From contig NZ_FOOU01000016.1 in the NCBI RefSeq assembly GCF_900113275.1, positions 27,813 through 91,812 of the forward strand: a DNA stretch of 64,000 bases. The letters run 5' to 3'. The first letter of the stretch is position 1. The number at the start of each line of letters is the position of its first letter. The position numbers and the translations under genes were made by a program. Below are positions 1-8,866 of this stretch, one piece after another. Source of the DNA: Neptunomonas qingdaonensis (GTDB lineage: Bacteria; Pseudomonadota; Gammaproteobacteria; Pseudomonadales; Balneatricaceae). The notes beneath the pieces were generated by a model. The model was given only the letters and a program-made list of their open reading frames with translations, searched no databases and was not told where the DNA came from.

Positions 1-1
1 G

Positions 2-43
2 CAGCGTAGCCTTGAGGGGTTTCAGTCATTAAAGCAGCGCTAA
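2..43 (+). CDS. Possible 3' end of the preceding MSHA gene (mshL?), partial
   Basis: A short open frame enters from the left edge and stops at a TAA at 41-43, reading QRSLEGFQSLKQR. In Vibrio-type MSHA operons the gene before mshM is the secretin gene mshL, so this could be its C-terminus. Position is the only support: thirteen residues cannot identify a family, and another frame stops at 28-30. Confidence 0.25.
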   Translation, partial: QRSLEGFQSLKQR

Positions 44-79
44 GCAATGCTCAGCACAAAAGTGATGGATTAGATATCT

Positions 80-997
80 ATGTATATTGATCACTTTGGC
101 ATGCGGGAGCTACCGTTTACATTAACGCCCAATACGCGATTTTTTCTGCAGTTGCCAACGCATCAGGAAGCCCTGAATCTGTTATTGGTAGCCTTGGGCG
201 GTGGCGATGGCTTTATCAAAGTGGTGGGTGAAGTCGGCACAGGTAAAACCATGCTATGCCGCACCTTGCTGAATGCGTTGGACAAGGAATCTTGCATTAC
301 TGCGTATATCCCTAATCCTTATTTGAGTCCTGAAGCGCTACGCCGAAATTTTGCATTGGAGATTGGCATTGAAAATGCCTTGGCGATAGCGGATTTTGAG
401 CTGGTTAATCGCATTAACCAGAGATTAGTAGAGATAGCGAAAGACGGTTTGTACACGGTCTTGATTGTGGATGAAGCACAAGCGATGCCGGAAGAAACCA
501 TAGAAGCATTGCGATTGCTGACGAATCTTGAGACCGAATCAGAGAAGCTTTTTCAGGTTGTGCTTTTTGGTCAGCCTGAATTGGATCAGTTATTAAGTCG
601 GCCATCGCTTCGACAGCTGTTACAACGTATTACCTTTAGTTGCCGATTAAATACTCTGCCGGTCGCGGCTGTCAGCCATTATCTTGAACAACGTGCCAGC
701 CGGGCAGGATATGCAGGGCTTTCTCTATTTTCGTCCGCTGCAGCAAAGTTGATAGCAAAAGCGTCTGGCGGCGTGCCGCGGTTGGTTAATATCCTGGCAC
801 ATAAGTCTTTGATGAGCGCCTATGGACGTGGCGACAGCACGATAAAAAAAGCACATGTTATCAAGGCGATAGAAGATACTGAGGGCGTCGATGTTCCGCT
901 AATGAGTGGTATTGCCAAGCTTCTGCTGGGCTCCGTTATTATGACTAGCTCAGTATGCGGAATGCTTTACTGGGCGACCATGCGAGGGCTTATATGA
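80..997 (+). CDS. mshM: MSHA biogenesis protein MshM, ExeA/GspA-type AAA ATPase
   Basis: Inner-membrane AAA ATPase of the ExeA/GspA class, thought to help assemble or place the pilus machine in the cell wall. The 305-residue protein starts with the family signature MYIDHFGMRELPFTLTPN. It has a Walker A loop GEVGTGKT near residues 50-57 and a Walker B segment VLIVDEAQ near 130. One hydrophobic segment lies at the C-terminus (about residues 280-300), which fits a membrane-anchored ATPase facing the cytoplasm. Unlike ExeA there is no periplasmic peptidoglycan-binding domain after it, which is usual for the shorter MshM. The stop overlaps the mshN start by four bases (ATGA), so the two are translationally coupled. 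Identity is well supported by sequence and by the operon order. Confidence 0.9.
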   Translation: MYIDHFGMRELPFTLTPNTRFFLQLPTHQEALNLLLVALGGGDGFIKVVGEVGTGKTMLCRTLLNALDKESCITAYIPNPYLSPEALRRNFALEIGIENALAIADFELVNRINQRLVEIAKDGLYTVLIVDEAQAMPEETIEALRLLTNLETESEKLFQVVLFGQPELDQLLSRPSLRQLLQRITFSCRLNTLPVAAVSHYLEQRASRAGYAGLSLFSSAAAKLIAKASGGVPRLVNILAHKSLMSAYGRGDSTIKKAHVIKAIEDTEGVDVPLMSGIAKLLLGSVIMTSSVCGMLYWATMRGLI

Positions 998-2448
998 GTC
1001 TGGTGAATGATATGTTGCGTGACCTGGATGAGCGCAAAAGGGAAGGCTCTACAGGCTATCGCGCGGTTGCCAAACGCGATAGTAATACGGGTCATTGGAT
1101 TTGGATTGCACTGCTTATTGCCTTAGTGACGATTGTTGGCTTTTTTGTCAGAGAATGGGGGGGAAAGATCAATGAGCGTAGCGACTTCTTATCCTGGCTT
1201 GATAAAGAACAGGTCCAAACAGCCAGTACTAGTCAGCCGCCTCTGCAGGAATCGCTTGCATTAATTGCTCAGCAGACAGACGTGCAAAAGGAAATAGCTG
1301 CACCTGAACCTGAGCCTGAACGTAAAGCTAAGCCTGAAATAACAGCTCCTGTTACTACCAATATCAGTGCCATAAACTGGACATCACAATCAGATCTACG
1401 CGGCACCTTGACCTTCTGGCTGGATCAGGTGAAGCCTTTTGTGCTTTATAGCCGGTCAACCATGACATTGGATATTGCCATTGAGGAGTCGCTTTTGGCC
1501 GTTGGTCTACCGGACATCAGTGGCTCATTATTGGCGACAATTGACATCGTTCCTGAAGAGGGCAAGAGCCGCTTTAAACTTGTCGCAAGCGACCCTGTGG
1601 AGTTTTCTCCTAAACTAAAACAAAACCCGGCCCGTTTAGTTGTTGAGGTCAGCCGTCCTGCACCTGTGGTGTCAGCCGTTATACCCACAAGATCAGCAGA
1701 CAAAGAAACCACAGCCGTCTTAGCCGCCGCGAAAACAAGCCCCCCGGCACAGCCTACAGCTGCTCCCAGGGTTGCGGTATCGGAAGATGCGACAGAGGTC
1801 TCTCACACGGCAGCTAATACGACAGATCAGAGGGCAGGTCAGGCAACAGGCCAGAAGGCAGGTCAGTGGAAGAAATCACTGAATACGCTGCCAACAGACA
1901 GTTCTGTTGTGCGAAGTGCCCGCCGCCTGCTCAGTCAGCAACGTACCGATGAAGCGCTGGACTTACTAAAAGACTATGTCAATAAAGCGCCTGCTTCGCT
2001 GCAGAGCCGTTACTTACTAGTACAACTTTATCTGGCAACCGAGCGTTATGCCCCCGCATCAGAAATATTACACACAGCACCCGACAATCTATCGTGGGGG
2101 CTTTTGCAAGCGCGGGCTTTTCTGCAGCAAGGGCAAGCAAAGCACGCAATAGAGTTACTGGAGCAATATCCGGATGGGCAGAGTCGGCAGGATTATTTGG
2201 ATCTGCTGGCATCGGGTTATCAGCAAGCAGGACAACATGCAGCAGCGGTTGCGCGTTATCTGAGTTTATTAACCCTGAACTCTCAGGAAGGTCGCTGGTG
2301 GATTAATCTGGGAGTCTCTCTGGAGCATCTCGGGCAGACAAGAAAAGCACTGGATGCTTATCGTTCAGCGTTACAGATTCCGGATTTGGAACAATCCTTA
2401 AAACAGTATGCGCAGTTGCAGTCGCAAAGATTGATGCAATCGCAATAA
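994..2448 (+). CDS. mshN: MSHA biogenesis protein MshN, TPR protein
   Basis: A bitopic membrane protein of about 484 residues: a short cytoplasmic N-terminus (MSLVNDMLRDLDERK), one membrane segment near residues 35-53, a long low-complexity periplasmic linker rich in Pro, Ala, Glu and Gln, and C-terminal tetratricopeptide repeats from about residue 310 on. The linker holds a short GQ-rich stretch (RAGQATGQKAGQ). The frame is open upstream to 955, but ATG 994 is chosen because it gives the conserved MshN N-terminus and the ATGA overlap with mshM. MshN is required for MSHA pilus assembly in Vibrio, where the TPR part probably scaffolds machine components. The exact partner is not known from this sequence. 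Confidence 0.85.
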   Translation: MSLVNDMLRDLDERKREGSTGYRAVAKRDSNTGHWIWIALLIALVTIVGFFVREWGGKINERSDFLSWLDKEQVQTASTSQPPLQESLALIAQQTDVQKEIAAPEPEPERKAKPEITAPVTTNISAINWTSQSDLRGTLTFWLDQVKPFVLYSRSTMTLDIAIEESLLAVGLPDISGSLLATIDIVPEEGKSRFKLVASDPVEFSPKLKQNPARLVVEVSRPAPVVSAVIPTRSADKETTAVLAAAKTSPPAQPTAAPRVAVSEDATEVSHTAANTTDQRAGQATGQKAGQWKKSLNTLPTDSSVVRSARRLLSQQRTDEALDLLKDYVNKAPASLQSRYLLVQLYLATERYAPASEILHTAPDNLSWGLLQARAFLQQGQAKHAIELLEQYPDGQSRQDYLDLLASGYQQAGQHAAAVARYLSLLTLNSQEGRWWINLGVSLEHLGQTRKALDAYRSALQIPDLEQSLKQYAQLQSQRLMQSQ

Positions 2449-2463
2449 GAAGGGTTAAGAGGC

Positions 2464-4236
2464 ATGGCATCACCAAAGATGAAAATCCGTATTGGCGACC
2501 TGATGGTTCAGAATGGTGTTATTTCTGAGCAGCAGTTGACCAGTGCACTGGCCCGGCAGAAGGAAACACGCCAGAAACTGGGGCGCTCTTTAGTCTCTCT
2601 TGGTTATGTCGATGAGCAGCAATTTTTAGAGTTTCTTGCGCAACAGTTGAGTGTGCCGCTGGTTGACCTGTCCCATTACAATTTTAAGCAGGAGGATGTG
2701 TTACGTCTTTCTGAAACCCATGCCCGACGCTTTCGTTCGATTGTATTAAAAGAAAACCCGGATCATTTTTTAGTGGGGATGTCGGATCCACTGGATATTT
2801 TTGCTTTTGATGAGTTGCAGCGCCTGTTGCCAAAAACCATCGAACTGGCCGTCGTTGCAGAGAGTCAATTGCTGCAAACATTGGATCTGATGTATCGCAG
2901 AACCAATGATATTGACTCGCTGGCAGATCAGCTCAGCGAAGATATTGTGGAAGATAGTTTCGATCTTTCGCGCTTAACGGCTACCGATGAAACCGATGCA
3001 CCGGTTGTGCGTTTGTTGAAGAGTATTTTTGAGGATGCTGTGCAAGTCGGTGCATCCGATATTCATATCGAACCTGACGAGCATGTTTTGCGGATTCGCC
3101 AGCGTGTTGATGGGGTATTGCATGAACATGTCATGAAAGAGACACGTATTGCCGCCGTATTGGTATTACGTTTGAAGTTGATGGCCGAGCTTAATATCTC
3201 TGAAAAACGTCTGCCTCAGGATGGACGATTTAATATTACGGTTAAAAATCATAACGTTGATGTGCGTATTTCGACGTTACCGATTCAGCATGGCGAATCA
3301 GTCGTTATGCGTCTGCTGGATCAGAGCGCCGGTCTGATTGATCTGAATAACGCCGGATTGCCGCCACGTATGCTCGCTAAGGTGCGACGCATAATACATG
3401 AGCCACATGGTCTGCTGTTGGTTACGGGGCCTACGGGGAGTGGTAAAACCACCACCTTATACGGCGCATTAAATGAGTTAAATGATGCTTCGAAAAAGAT
3501 TATCACTGTTGAGGATCCTGTGGAGTATCGTTTGTCTCGGGTGAATCAGGTTCAGGTGCATCCTCAGATAGGGCTGACGTTCTCAAAAGTATTGCGTTCC
3601 TGTTTGCGTCAGGACCCGGATATACTGTTAGTCGGTGAGATTCGCGATCTGGAAACCGCCGATATTGCTATGCGAGCGGCGATGACAGGGCATTTCGTAT
3701 TGTCTACCTTACACACCAATGATGCTATCTCCAGTGCCATGCGCTTGGTTGATATTGGCGTGGAAGGTTATCTGGCAGGGACGGCGTTGCGTGGTATTCT
3801 CGCTCAGCGACTGGTGCGCCGAATTTGCGAAAATTGTAAAGAGCCCCATATACCGACGGCACAGGAACAGGTGTGGCTGGATATCAAAGGTGAAGAGGCG
3901 CAACTGCAGATCACTGAGCTAAAGCACGGAAAAGGATGCACATACTGTAATAATACAGGCTACAAGGGCCGCGTTGGTATCTTTGAACTCCTTGAAATGA
4001 ATGATGAGATGGCTGATGCGCTGCGGCGTAATGATAATTCTGCTTTCAGCCAGGCGGCCAGAAGCAGTGAAGGCTATCAACCCCTTGTTATGAGCGCATT
4101 AGCCATGGCAAGCCAAGGTATTACTTCTCTGCAGGAGGTGTTCCGGGTGACTGAGCAGATGGATGAGTCTGCTTATCTGGAAAGTGCTGAGACCCTATCA
4201 CCGGCTCAACCCGACAGCCATCTGGAGCTGGAGTAA
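2464..4236 (+). CDS. mshE: MSHA pilus extension ATPase MshE (GspE/PilB family)
   Basis: Cytoplasmic hexameric ATPase that powers pilin polymerisation. The N-terminal region (about residues 5-60) carries two MshEN-like blocks beginning RIGDLMVQNGVISEQQL and SLGYVDEQQFLEF. This domain binds cyclic di-GMP in Vibrio MshE, so pilus extension here is probably second-messenger controlled (inference from family). The catalytic half shows Walker A GPTGSGKTTT near residue 322, an Asp box with EDPVEYR near 350, and the Walker B region PDILLVGEIRD near 385. A tetracysteine zinc motif (CENC near 458, CTYC near 497) is typical of GspE-class ATPases. Length is 590 residues, normal for the family. The mshG start follows after two bases, and GGAG inside the mshE tail probably serves as its ribosome site. 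Confidence 0.93.
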   Translation: MASPKMKIRIGDLMVQNGVISEQQLTSALARQKETRQKLGRSLVSLGYVDEQQFLEFLAQQLSVPLVDLSHYNFKQEDVLRLSETHARRFRSIVLKENPDHFLVGMSDPLDIFAFDELQRLLPKTIELAVVAESQLLQTLDLMYRRTNDIDSLADQLSEDIVEDSFDLSRLTATDETDAPVVRLLKSIFEDAVQVGASDIHIEPDEHVLRIRQRVDGVLHEHVMKETRIAAVLVLRLKLMAELNISEKRLPQDGRFNITVKNHNVDVRISTLPIQHGESVVMRLLDQSAGLIDLNNAGLPPRMLAKVRRIIHEPHGLLLVTGPTGSGKTTTLYGALNELNDASKKIITVEDPVEYRLSRVNQVQVHPQIGLTFSKVLRSCLRQDPDILLVGEIRDLETADIAMRAAMTGHFVLSTLHTNDAISSAMRLVDIGVEGYLAGTALRGILAQRLVRRICENCKEPHIPTAQEQVWLDIKGEEAQLQITELKHGKGCTYCNNTGYKGRVGIFELLEMNDEMADALRRNDNSAFSQAARSSEGYQPLVMSALAMASQGITSLQEVFRVTEQMDESAYLESAETLSPAQPDSHLELE

Positions 4237-4238
4237 TT

Positions 4239-5468
4239 ATGGCTGCGTTTCAGTACACAGGACGTCATGCGGATGGCTCAGCGGCGACAGGGCGTGTTGA
4301 AGCGTTAAATAAAGCGGCAGTGGCTTCACAGCTTCTGGATCAGGGCATCACACCGGTTAAGGTCGAGCTGGCAACCCAGGACAAAGAAGACCTGAAGTCC
4401 AGAAAGCGCGGCCAGATTCGCCTTTTTGAAAAAGTATCTGTCGATGAAATGATCATGTTTAGCCGTCAGATGGCCAGTCTGACCCGCGCCGGTGTGCCTA
4501 TTACCAATGGTATGCGTGGTTTGGCAAATACTATTCGAAACCCTTTGCTGCAAAGTTCTCTGAATAAGATCGCGGATGATCTTGAAAGGGGGAACTCGCT
4601 ATCAACAACCTTGAGTAAACACCCTAAGCTATTCAATAACCTTTATGTCAGCATGATCCATGTGGGTGAGAATACCGGCCAGCTGGATCAATCGTTTACC
4701 CAGATGGCCTCCTATCTTGATTTAGAACGCAAAACCGCGCGAAGTATCAAACAAGCTACCCGCTACCCTATGTTCGTGATTATTGCGATCTCAATAGCAT
4801 TAGGTGTGATCAATGTGTTTGTTATTCCGGCATTCAAATCAGTTTTTGATAGCTTTGGCGGAAATATGCCTTGGCAAACCCGGGTGTTAATCGCTATTTC
4901 AGATTTTACGGTTAACTGGTGGCACCTGATTATAGGGGTATTGATAGCACTGATTTTTCTCTTTGTAAGATGGCGAAAAACAGATGAGGGTCATCGTAAA
5001 TGGGATCGGGTTAAATTACGTTTTCCGCTGGTAGGCGGGATCTTCTATCGTGCTATTTTAGGCCGTTTTGCACGTACATTCAGTGTGGTGCTTAAAGCAG
5101 GAATACCTATTGAACAAGGACTATTGATCGTCTCACGCGCCATGGGAAATGTGTATATCGGTGAAAAAGTAGCGGAGATGCGTAAAGGGATTGAGCGTGG
5201 AGAAGGGTTTAGCGCAACCGCGCACCGCAACGGTATGTTTAGTCCCTTGGTGATGCAGATGTTAGCAGTAGGGGAGGAAACAGGACGGGTAGATGAGATG
5301 CTGGAAGATGTCGCCAACTTTTATGAAGAGGAGGTTGAGTATGATCTGCAAAACCTATCCAGTGTCATTGAGCCTATATTGATTGTGGCTATTGGTATTA
5401 TGGTATTGGTGCTGGCATTGGGCGTATTCCTTCCCTTGTGGGAATTAAGTACCACTATTAATGGTTAA
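4239..5468 (+). CDS. mshG: MSHA platform protein MshG (GspF/PilC family)
   Basis: Polytopic inner-membrane platform protein that links the MshE ATPase to the growing pilus. The 409-residue sequence has two GspF domains (about residues 70-190 and 270-395), each with the typical pattern of a cytoplasmic helical bundle before a membrane segment. Hydrophobic segments are visible near 175-195, 222-243 and 375-400. Conserved family phrases include FSRQMASLTRAGVPI and GEETGRVDEMLEDVA. It lies two bases after mshE and its stop overlaps mshF by eight bases, so these genes form one tightly packed operon. Confidence 0.93.
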   Translation: MAAFQYTGRHADGSAATGRVEALNKAAVASQLLDQGITPVKVELATQDKEDLKSRKRGQIRLFEKVSVDEMIMFSRQMASLTRAGVPITNGMRGLANTIRNPLLQSSLNKIADDLERGNSLSTTLSKHPKLFNNLYVSMIHVGENTGQLDQSFTQMASYLDLERKTARSIKQATRYPMFVIIAISIALGVINVFVIPAFKSVFDSFGGNMPWQTRVLIAISDFTVNWWHLIIGVLIALIFLFVRWRKTDEGHRKWDRVKLRFPLVGGIFYRAILGRFARTFSVVLKAGIPIEQGLLIVSRAMGNVYIGEKVAEMRKGIERGEGFSATAHRNGMFSPLVMQMLAVGEETGRVDEMLEDVANFYEEEVEYDLQNLSSVIEPILIVAIGIMVLVLALGVFLPLWELSTTING

Positions 5469-5982
5469 CATCAGGAAAGACAAAGGTTTTACCCTGCTTG
5501 AACTGGTTGTGAGTTTGCTGCTGATTTTGATTTTATACGGCGTGCTTTCGACGCGTTTGGGAAGTGTTGCCGAATCAGCAGAACGTGCTGCCATGTATGG
5601 CGTGCTAGGGCAAATTCAGCAGCAGATAAATTTACGCCTGGCCTCGTTTTACATTGAAGGATCTCCGCATAAAGCAAAAAATCTTCTAACACAAAACCCT
5701 TTTAGCTGGATCTCTCCTACAGCGAAACACTATGGCGGTGAAATACAAGCCGGTGCTGATCAGACGCTGTTAGCAGGGCGTTGGTACTTTGATCAGGTTA
5801 GCCGGGAGCTGGTCTATCGGGTGCAACGCAATAATAATTTAAAAATTCAGGGTGATGACCAGCGAAATCTCAGATTTGTGCTTAAATTAAATGGTAATGC
5901 AGCCGATAACCAACAAAACAAGGCTGTTTATAGCATTAAGATTCAAGCGGTTAAACCGTTTGTTTGGGATATAGCAGCTTAA
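5461..5982 (+). CDS. mshF: MSHA prepilin-like protein MshF
   Basis: A 173-residue protein with a type III (type IV pilin) signal: basic leader ending in Gly, then FTLLELVVSLLLILIL with the conserved Glu at mature position 5. It should be cleaved and methylated by a prepilin peptidase, which is not in this window. The rest shows no close family features apart from its size and its place between mshG and the pilin gene, where Vibrio operons carry mshF. Start ATG 5461 overlaps the end of mshG. The name follows from the prepilin leader plus synteny, because MshF sequences are poorly conserved. Confidence 0.75.
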   Translation: MVNIRKDKGFTLLELVVSLLLILILYGVLSTRLGSVAESAERAAMYGVLGQIQQQINLRLASFYIEGSPHKAKNLLTQNPFSWISPTAKHYGGEIQAGADQTLLAGRWYFDQVSRELVYRVQRNNNLKIQGDDQRNLRFVLKLNGNAADNQQNKAVYSIKIQAVKPFVWDIAA

Positions 5983-6052
5983 GAAGCCATCCAGGCTAAA
6001 GCAATTTCGAGTAGTACGGCGATCATCGTCAAGTAGAGAACGGAGTGGTTAC

Positions 6053-6562
6053 ATGAAACGACAGGCTGGTTTTACAATTATCGAGTTGGTAGTAGTCATA
6101 GCACTACTGGGGATTTTAGCGGCGGTGGCATTGCCACGCTTTATTGATGTAACCACTGATGCGCATCGCGCCTCTGTCCAAGGCTCTGCCGGTGCCTTAG
6201 GTGCTGCAGTTGCTTTGGTTAAGGCCCAAGCCATTGTTAAAAATGTTGGAGCAGGTGATACCGTCGCTATTGATGGTACTAATATTATCGTCAATGGCAC
6301 TCGTTTTCCTGTCAGCACCAATGGGGCTGTTATTACCGGCGGAACAACGGCTGTACCGGCGCTATCGGCAGCGACTTGTGTTGCAACGTGGGATGCCGTG
6401 CTGCAAGCGAGCGCACCTTCCGTTGCAGCAGCAGCGGGGTCTGATTATCTGGCAACGGTGTCGGGAACAATTTGTACTTATGCCTATCAAAATAACCTGC
6501 CAACAGTGCGTACCATTGCGTATGATACAAACAATGGTGACGTAAGCACGACTAATCCTTAA
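6053..6562 (+). CDS. MSHA pilin (MshA/MshB-type prepilin), the only pilin subunit gene here
   Basis: Type IV pilin of 169 residues: leader MKRQAG, then FTIIELVVVIALLGILAAVA with Glu5, followed by an Ala/Gly/Val-rich globular domain. Two Cys in the C-terminal third (ATCVATW and GTICTYAY) could form the usual C-terminal disulfide loop. The N-terminal part (ALPRFIDV, then an Ala-rich helix ending in AVALVKAQ) resembles MshB more than classic MshA as I remember them. Vibrio operons carry both mshB and mshA here, while only one gene is present in this window, so it may serve as the major subunit. A 70-bp gap precedes it with a good ribosome site (GGAG, about 8 bases before the ATG), and a repeat array follows it. 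Confidence 0.8.
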   Translation: MKRQAGFTIIELVVVIALLGILAAVALPRFIDVTTDAHRASVQGSAGALGAAVALVKAQAIVKNVGAGDTVAIDGTNIIVNGTRFPVSTNGAVITGGTTAVPALSAATCVATWDAVLQASAPSVAAAAGSDYLATVSGTICTYAYQNNLPTVRTIAYDTNNGDVSTTNP

Positions 6563-6578
6563 TAATCATGCTGGCGTA

Positions 6579-6633
6579 GCTCTGATGCAGTCCTGAAACA
6601 GTCCTGATACAGCTCTGGTATAGTTCTGATATG
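6579..6633 (+). repeat. Five 11-bp tandem repeats between the pilin gene and mshC
   Basis: Five back-to-back imperfect 11-mers fill most of the intergenic gap: GCTCTGATGCA, GTCCTGAAACA, GTCCTGATACA, GCTCTGGTATA, GTTCTGATATG. The last one contains the ATG start of mshC at 6631. All share G-Y-Y-C-T-G at the start. Eleven is not a multiple of three, so the array is not coding. It covers the place where mshC would need a ribosome site, and none of the usual type is visible. Confidence 0.8.
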
Positions 6634-7146
6634 AAATACAGCTTACGTCAGCAAACAGGCTTTACGTTAATCGAGATGGTCACTGTGCTGGTCCTGTTAG
6701 GGATTTTAAGTGCAGTGGCCTTCGCACGTTTAGGGGGCGTATCCTCCTACAGCGAATCACTTTTTCAGCAACAGCTACTGTCTTATTTACGTTTGGCGCA
6801 ACGCACTGCGGTCGCGCATCAAGGTAGCGGTGCCCAATTGAATATCACGCGTAGCACCACGACGCAGTGGGATATCTCATTGCAGTTTTCTGCTCAAACG
6901 TTAGCCTATCAATTGGAAGGTGGGCACTCTTTCACCTTTGCTTCGGGGGCTAGCTCAGGAACTATCGCCACAGGTAATACACTATCGCTGCTCTACCGTG
7001 ATACCGGAGATCTGGCTCAACTGATCACTCCGGTTACTGCCCCTGTGGCTGCACCTATAAGCGCCAGCCTTTCCCTGCTGGTGGCCGGCAGCCATCCTAC
7101 ATGTGTTTCACCAACAGGATTCGCCTATGAAGGCCCCTGTCTCTGA
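6631..7146 (+). CDS. mshC: MSHA minor pseudopilin MshC (GspH-like)
   Basis: Minor prepilin of 171 residues with leader MKYSLRQQTG and then FTLIEMVTVLVLLGILSAVA, keeping Glu5. It is the first of four minor subunits (C, D, O, P) that match the GspH-I-J-K tip set of type II secretion and probably prime pilus assembly. Two Cys near the C-terminus (SHPTCVSPTGFAYEGPC) could pair. The start codon lies in the last unit of the 11-bp repeat array and lacks a clear Shine-Dalgarno, so translation may depend on upstream ribosomes or on the repeats. The 3' end overlaps mshD by 20 bases. Confidence 0.85.
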   Translation: MKYSLRQQTGFTLIEMVTVLVLLGILSAVAFARLGGVSSYSESLFQQQLLSYLRLAQRTAVAHQGSGAQLNITRSTTTQWDISLQFSAQTLAYQLEGGHSFTFASGASSGTIATGNTLSLLYRDTGDLAQLITPVTAPVAAPISASLSLLVAGSHPTCVSPTGFAYEGPCL

Positions 7147-7654
7147 ATCCGGCTTCTCACTGGTTGAGACTATCCTGACCATTGTTATCATCAGCATTTC
7201 GCTGGTGGTGTTGGTTTCGGCTTGGGGGCAATCAGCACGACACAGCGCAGATCCTTTCTGGCATGCGAAAGCGGCTCATCTGGGCCAGGCCTATATAGAA
7301 GAGATTCTCACCAAGCGATTTGATGAAAATACGCCAGTCGGTGGTCAGCCTGCATGTACGAGTGCCAGCTGTTCTGCAACCTTAGGGGTGGATAAGCTGT
7401 CAGACGGTGTGACGGATGAAACAAGAGACCTGTTTGATGATGTGGATGATTATCACGGCTTAAATGAAACGCCCTCAGAAAACGCTTTAGGCGTTATCCG
7501 TCCGGAATATGATCGCTATCAGGTCGCTGTGAATGTCTCGTATGCCGGTGTTGAGTTAGGAAGGCCGGCAAAAACAGTCAAACGCATTAATGTCACGGTG
7601 ACACCGCCCGGCGAATCAGCACAGTTGTTTGTGGTGTATCGGGGAAATTATTAA
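7127..7654 (+). CDS. mshD: MSHA minor pseudopilin MshD (GspI-like)
   Basis: Minor prepilin of about 175 residues. The leader MKAPVSESG is followed by FSLVETILTIVIISISLVVL with Glu5. The frame is open back to a GTG at 7103, but ATG 7127 gives the normal short basic leader and is preferred. A Cys pair (ACTSASC) sits around mature residue 50. It overlaps mshC at its 5' end, and its TAA shares one base with the ATG of mshO, so expression is coupled. Position and length fit MshD. Confidence 0.85.
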   Translation: MKAPVSESGFSLVETILTIVIISISLVVLVSAWGQSARHSADPFWHAKAAHLGQAYIEEILTKRFDENTPVGGQPACTSASCSATLGVDKLSDGVTDETRDLFDDVDDYHGLNETPSENALGVIRPEYDRYQVAVNVSYAGVELGRPAKTVKRINVTVTPPGESAQLFVVYRGNY

Positions 7655-8463
7655 TGCGTCGCACTCACGGATACAAGCAAACAGGCTTTACGCTGCTGGA
7701 GCTGATTGTTGTTATCGTTTTGCTGGGTATTATTTCCGTGGGTACCAGCGGTTTTATCGTTAACTCGCTACAAGGTTATAGCGATTTGGTGAGGCGCGAT
7801 GGTATTGCTGCAACCAGCCGTGTGGCGATGGATCGTATGGTTAGGGCGCTGCGTAATGCATTGCCGAATAGCTCACGCACTCAGCAGGATGCGAGTGGCG
7901 CATGTCTGGAATATATCCCCATTCTGGATGCAACATCTTATATTTCAATGCCTCTCACCAGCGCCGCCAGCTCCTTTTCTATTATTCCTTTTTCCGAGGC
8001 GCCTGAGCTGGGTAAAACAGCAATCTATCCGATCAGCACACCGGCTGTTTATCAGACCGGTTCGCCCGCGGTGATCTCTCCCGACATTAGTTCGTCTCCA
8101 GCCAGCCTGTTAGGACCGGGTGCTACCACGTTGACATTGGCCAGTGCACATCAGTATCCGGCTGAATCACCCTCTAAGCGGATGTTTATTGTTGATGGTC
8201 CGGTTAGTTTTTGTCTGGTCGGGGATCGCTTGTATCAATACCGTAACTATGCACGCTCCGCCACGCAGCCAATGCCTGCAAGTCTGCCAAGTACCGAACC
8301 CAACAGAGCGTTGCTGGCTTATCCGGTGACATCGGCTCAGCCATTTACCGTAGTGAACGCTACGTTACAGCGTAATGCCCTGGTGATGCTGGAGTTCAGT
8401 GTTGAGCAAAACTCAGAAAAACTACTGATTCAGCAGGAGGTGCAGATCCGTAATGCGCCCTAA
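7654..8463 (+). CDS. mshO: MSHA minor pseudopilin MshO (GspJ-like)
   Basis: Minor prepilin of 269 residues: leader MRRTHGYKQTG, then FTLLELIVVIVLLGIISVG with Glu5. It is the largest of the minor subunits, as expected for the GspJ-like member. The mature part contains a short motif with two Arg followed by an amphipathic helix (DRMVRALRNALP) common in GspJ/PilW proteins. It overlaps mshP by eleven bases. Confidence 0.85.
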   Translation: MRRTHGYKQTGFTLLELIVVIVLLGIISVGTSGFIVNSLQGYSDLVRRDGIAATSRVAMDRMVRALRNALPNSSRTQQDASGACLEYIPILDATSYISMPLTSAASSFSIIPFSEAPELGKTAIYPISTPAVYQTGSPAVISPDISSSPASLLGPGATTLTLASAHQYPAESPSKRMFIVDGPVSFCLVGDRLYQYRNYARSATQPMPASLPSTEPNRALLAYPVTSAQPFTVVNATLQRNALVMLEFSVEQNSEKLLIQQEVQIRNAP

Positions 8464-8866
8464 CCTGAATCAAGCCTATAAAAAACAGAACGGCCTTGGG
8501 CTGATCTCTGCTATTTTCGTCATAGTAGTGTTGGCGATGCTGGTGGCGGGTATGAGCAGCATTATGACAGCCAGCCAAACGTATCGATCACAGGAGATAT
8601 TAGCGGTCAGGGCATTGTCAGCGGCACAAACAGGTTCAGAGTTGCACCTGTCTGAGTTATTGCATCCGGAAAATGCGCAGGTCTGCAACACAGATGTGGC
8701 GCCGCTAGCCCTGGCAACACCCGGGCTGCTTGATTGTAGTTATCAGGCGAGTTGTGCTTCAGTAACCGTGGGGTCAGATACGTATTATACGATTAAGAGT
8801 GTCGGCCGGTGTGGCTCGGGAGTTGATTCGGCCACCCGCGAAGTCAAAGTACGGGTGGCGCCTTAA
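8453..8866 (+). CDS. mshP: MSHA minor pseudopilin MshP (GspK/PilX-like), last gene of the operon
   Basis: A 137-residue prepilin-like protein with leader MRPNLNQAYKKQNG and then LGLISAIFVIVVLAMLVAGM. Mature position 5 is Ser, not Glu. Lack of Glu5 is the hallmark of GspK-like tip subunits, so this protein probably sits at the pilus tip. Several Cys are present (VCNTD, LDCSYQASC, GRCGSG). In Vibrio the next gene is the large mshQ; here pyrE follows on the other strand only 20 bases later, so the operon ends at mshP. No hairpin terminator is visible in that gap. Confidence 0.8.
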   Translation: MRPNLNQAYKKQNGLGLISAIFVIVVLAMLVAGMSSIMTASQTYRSQEILAVRALSAAQTGSELHLSELLHPENAQVCNTDVAPLALATPGLLDCSYQASCASVTVGSDTYYTIKSVGRCGSGVDSATREVKVRVAP

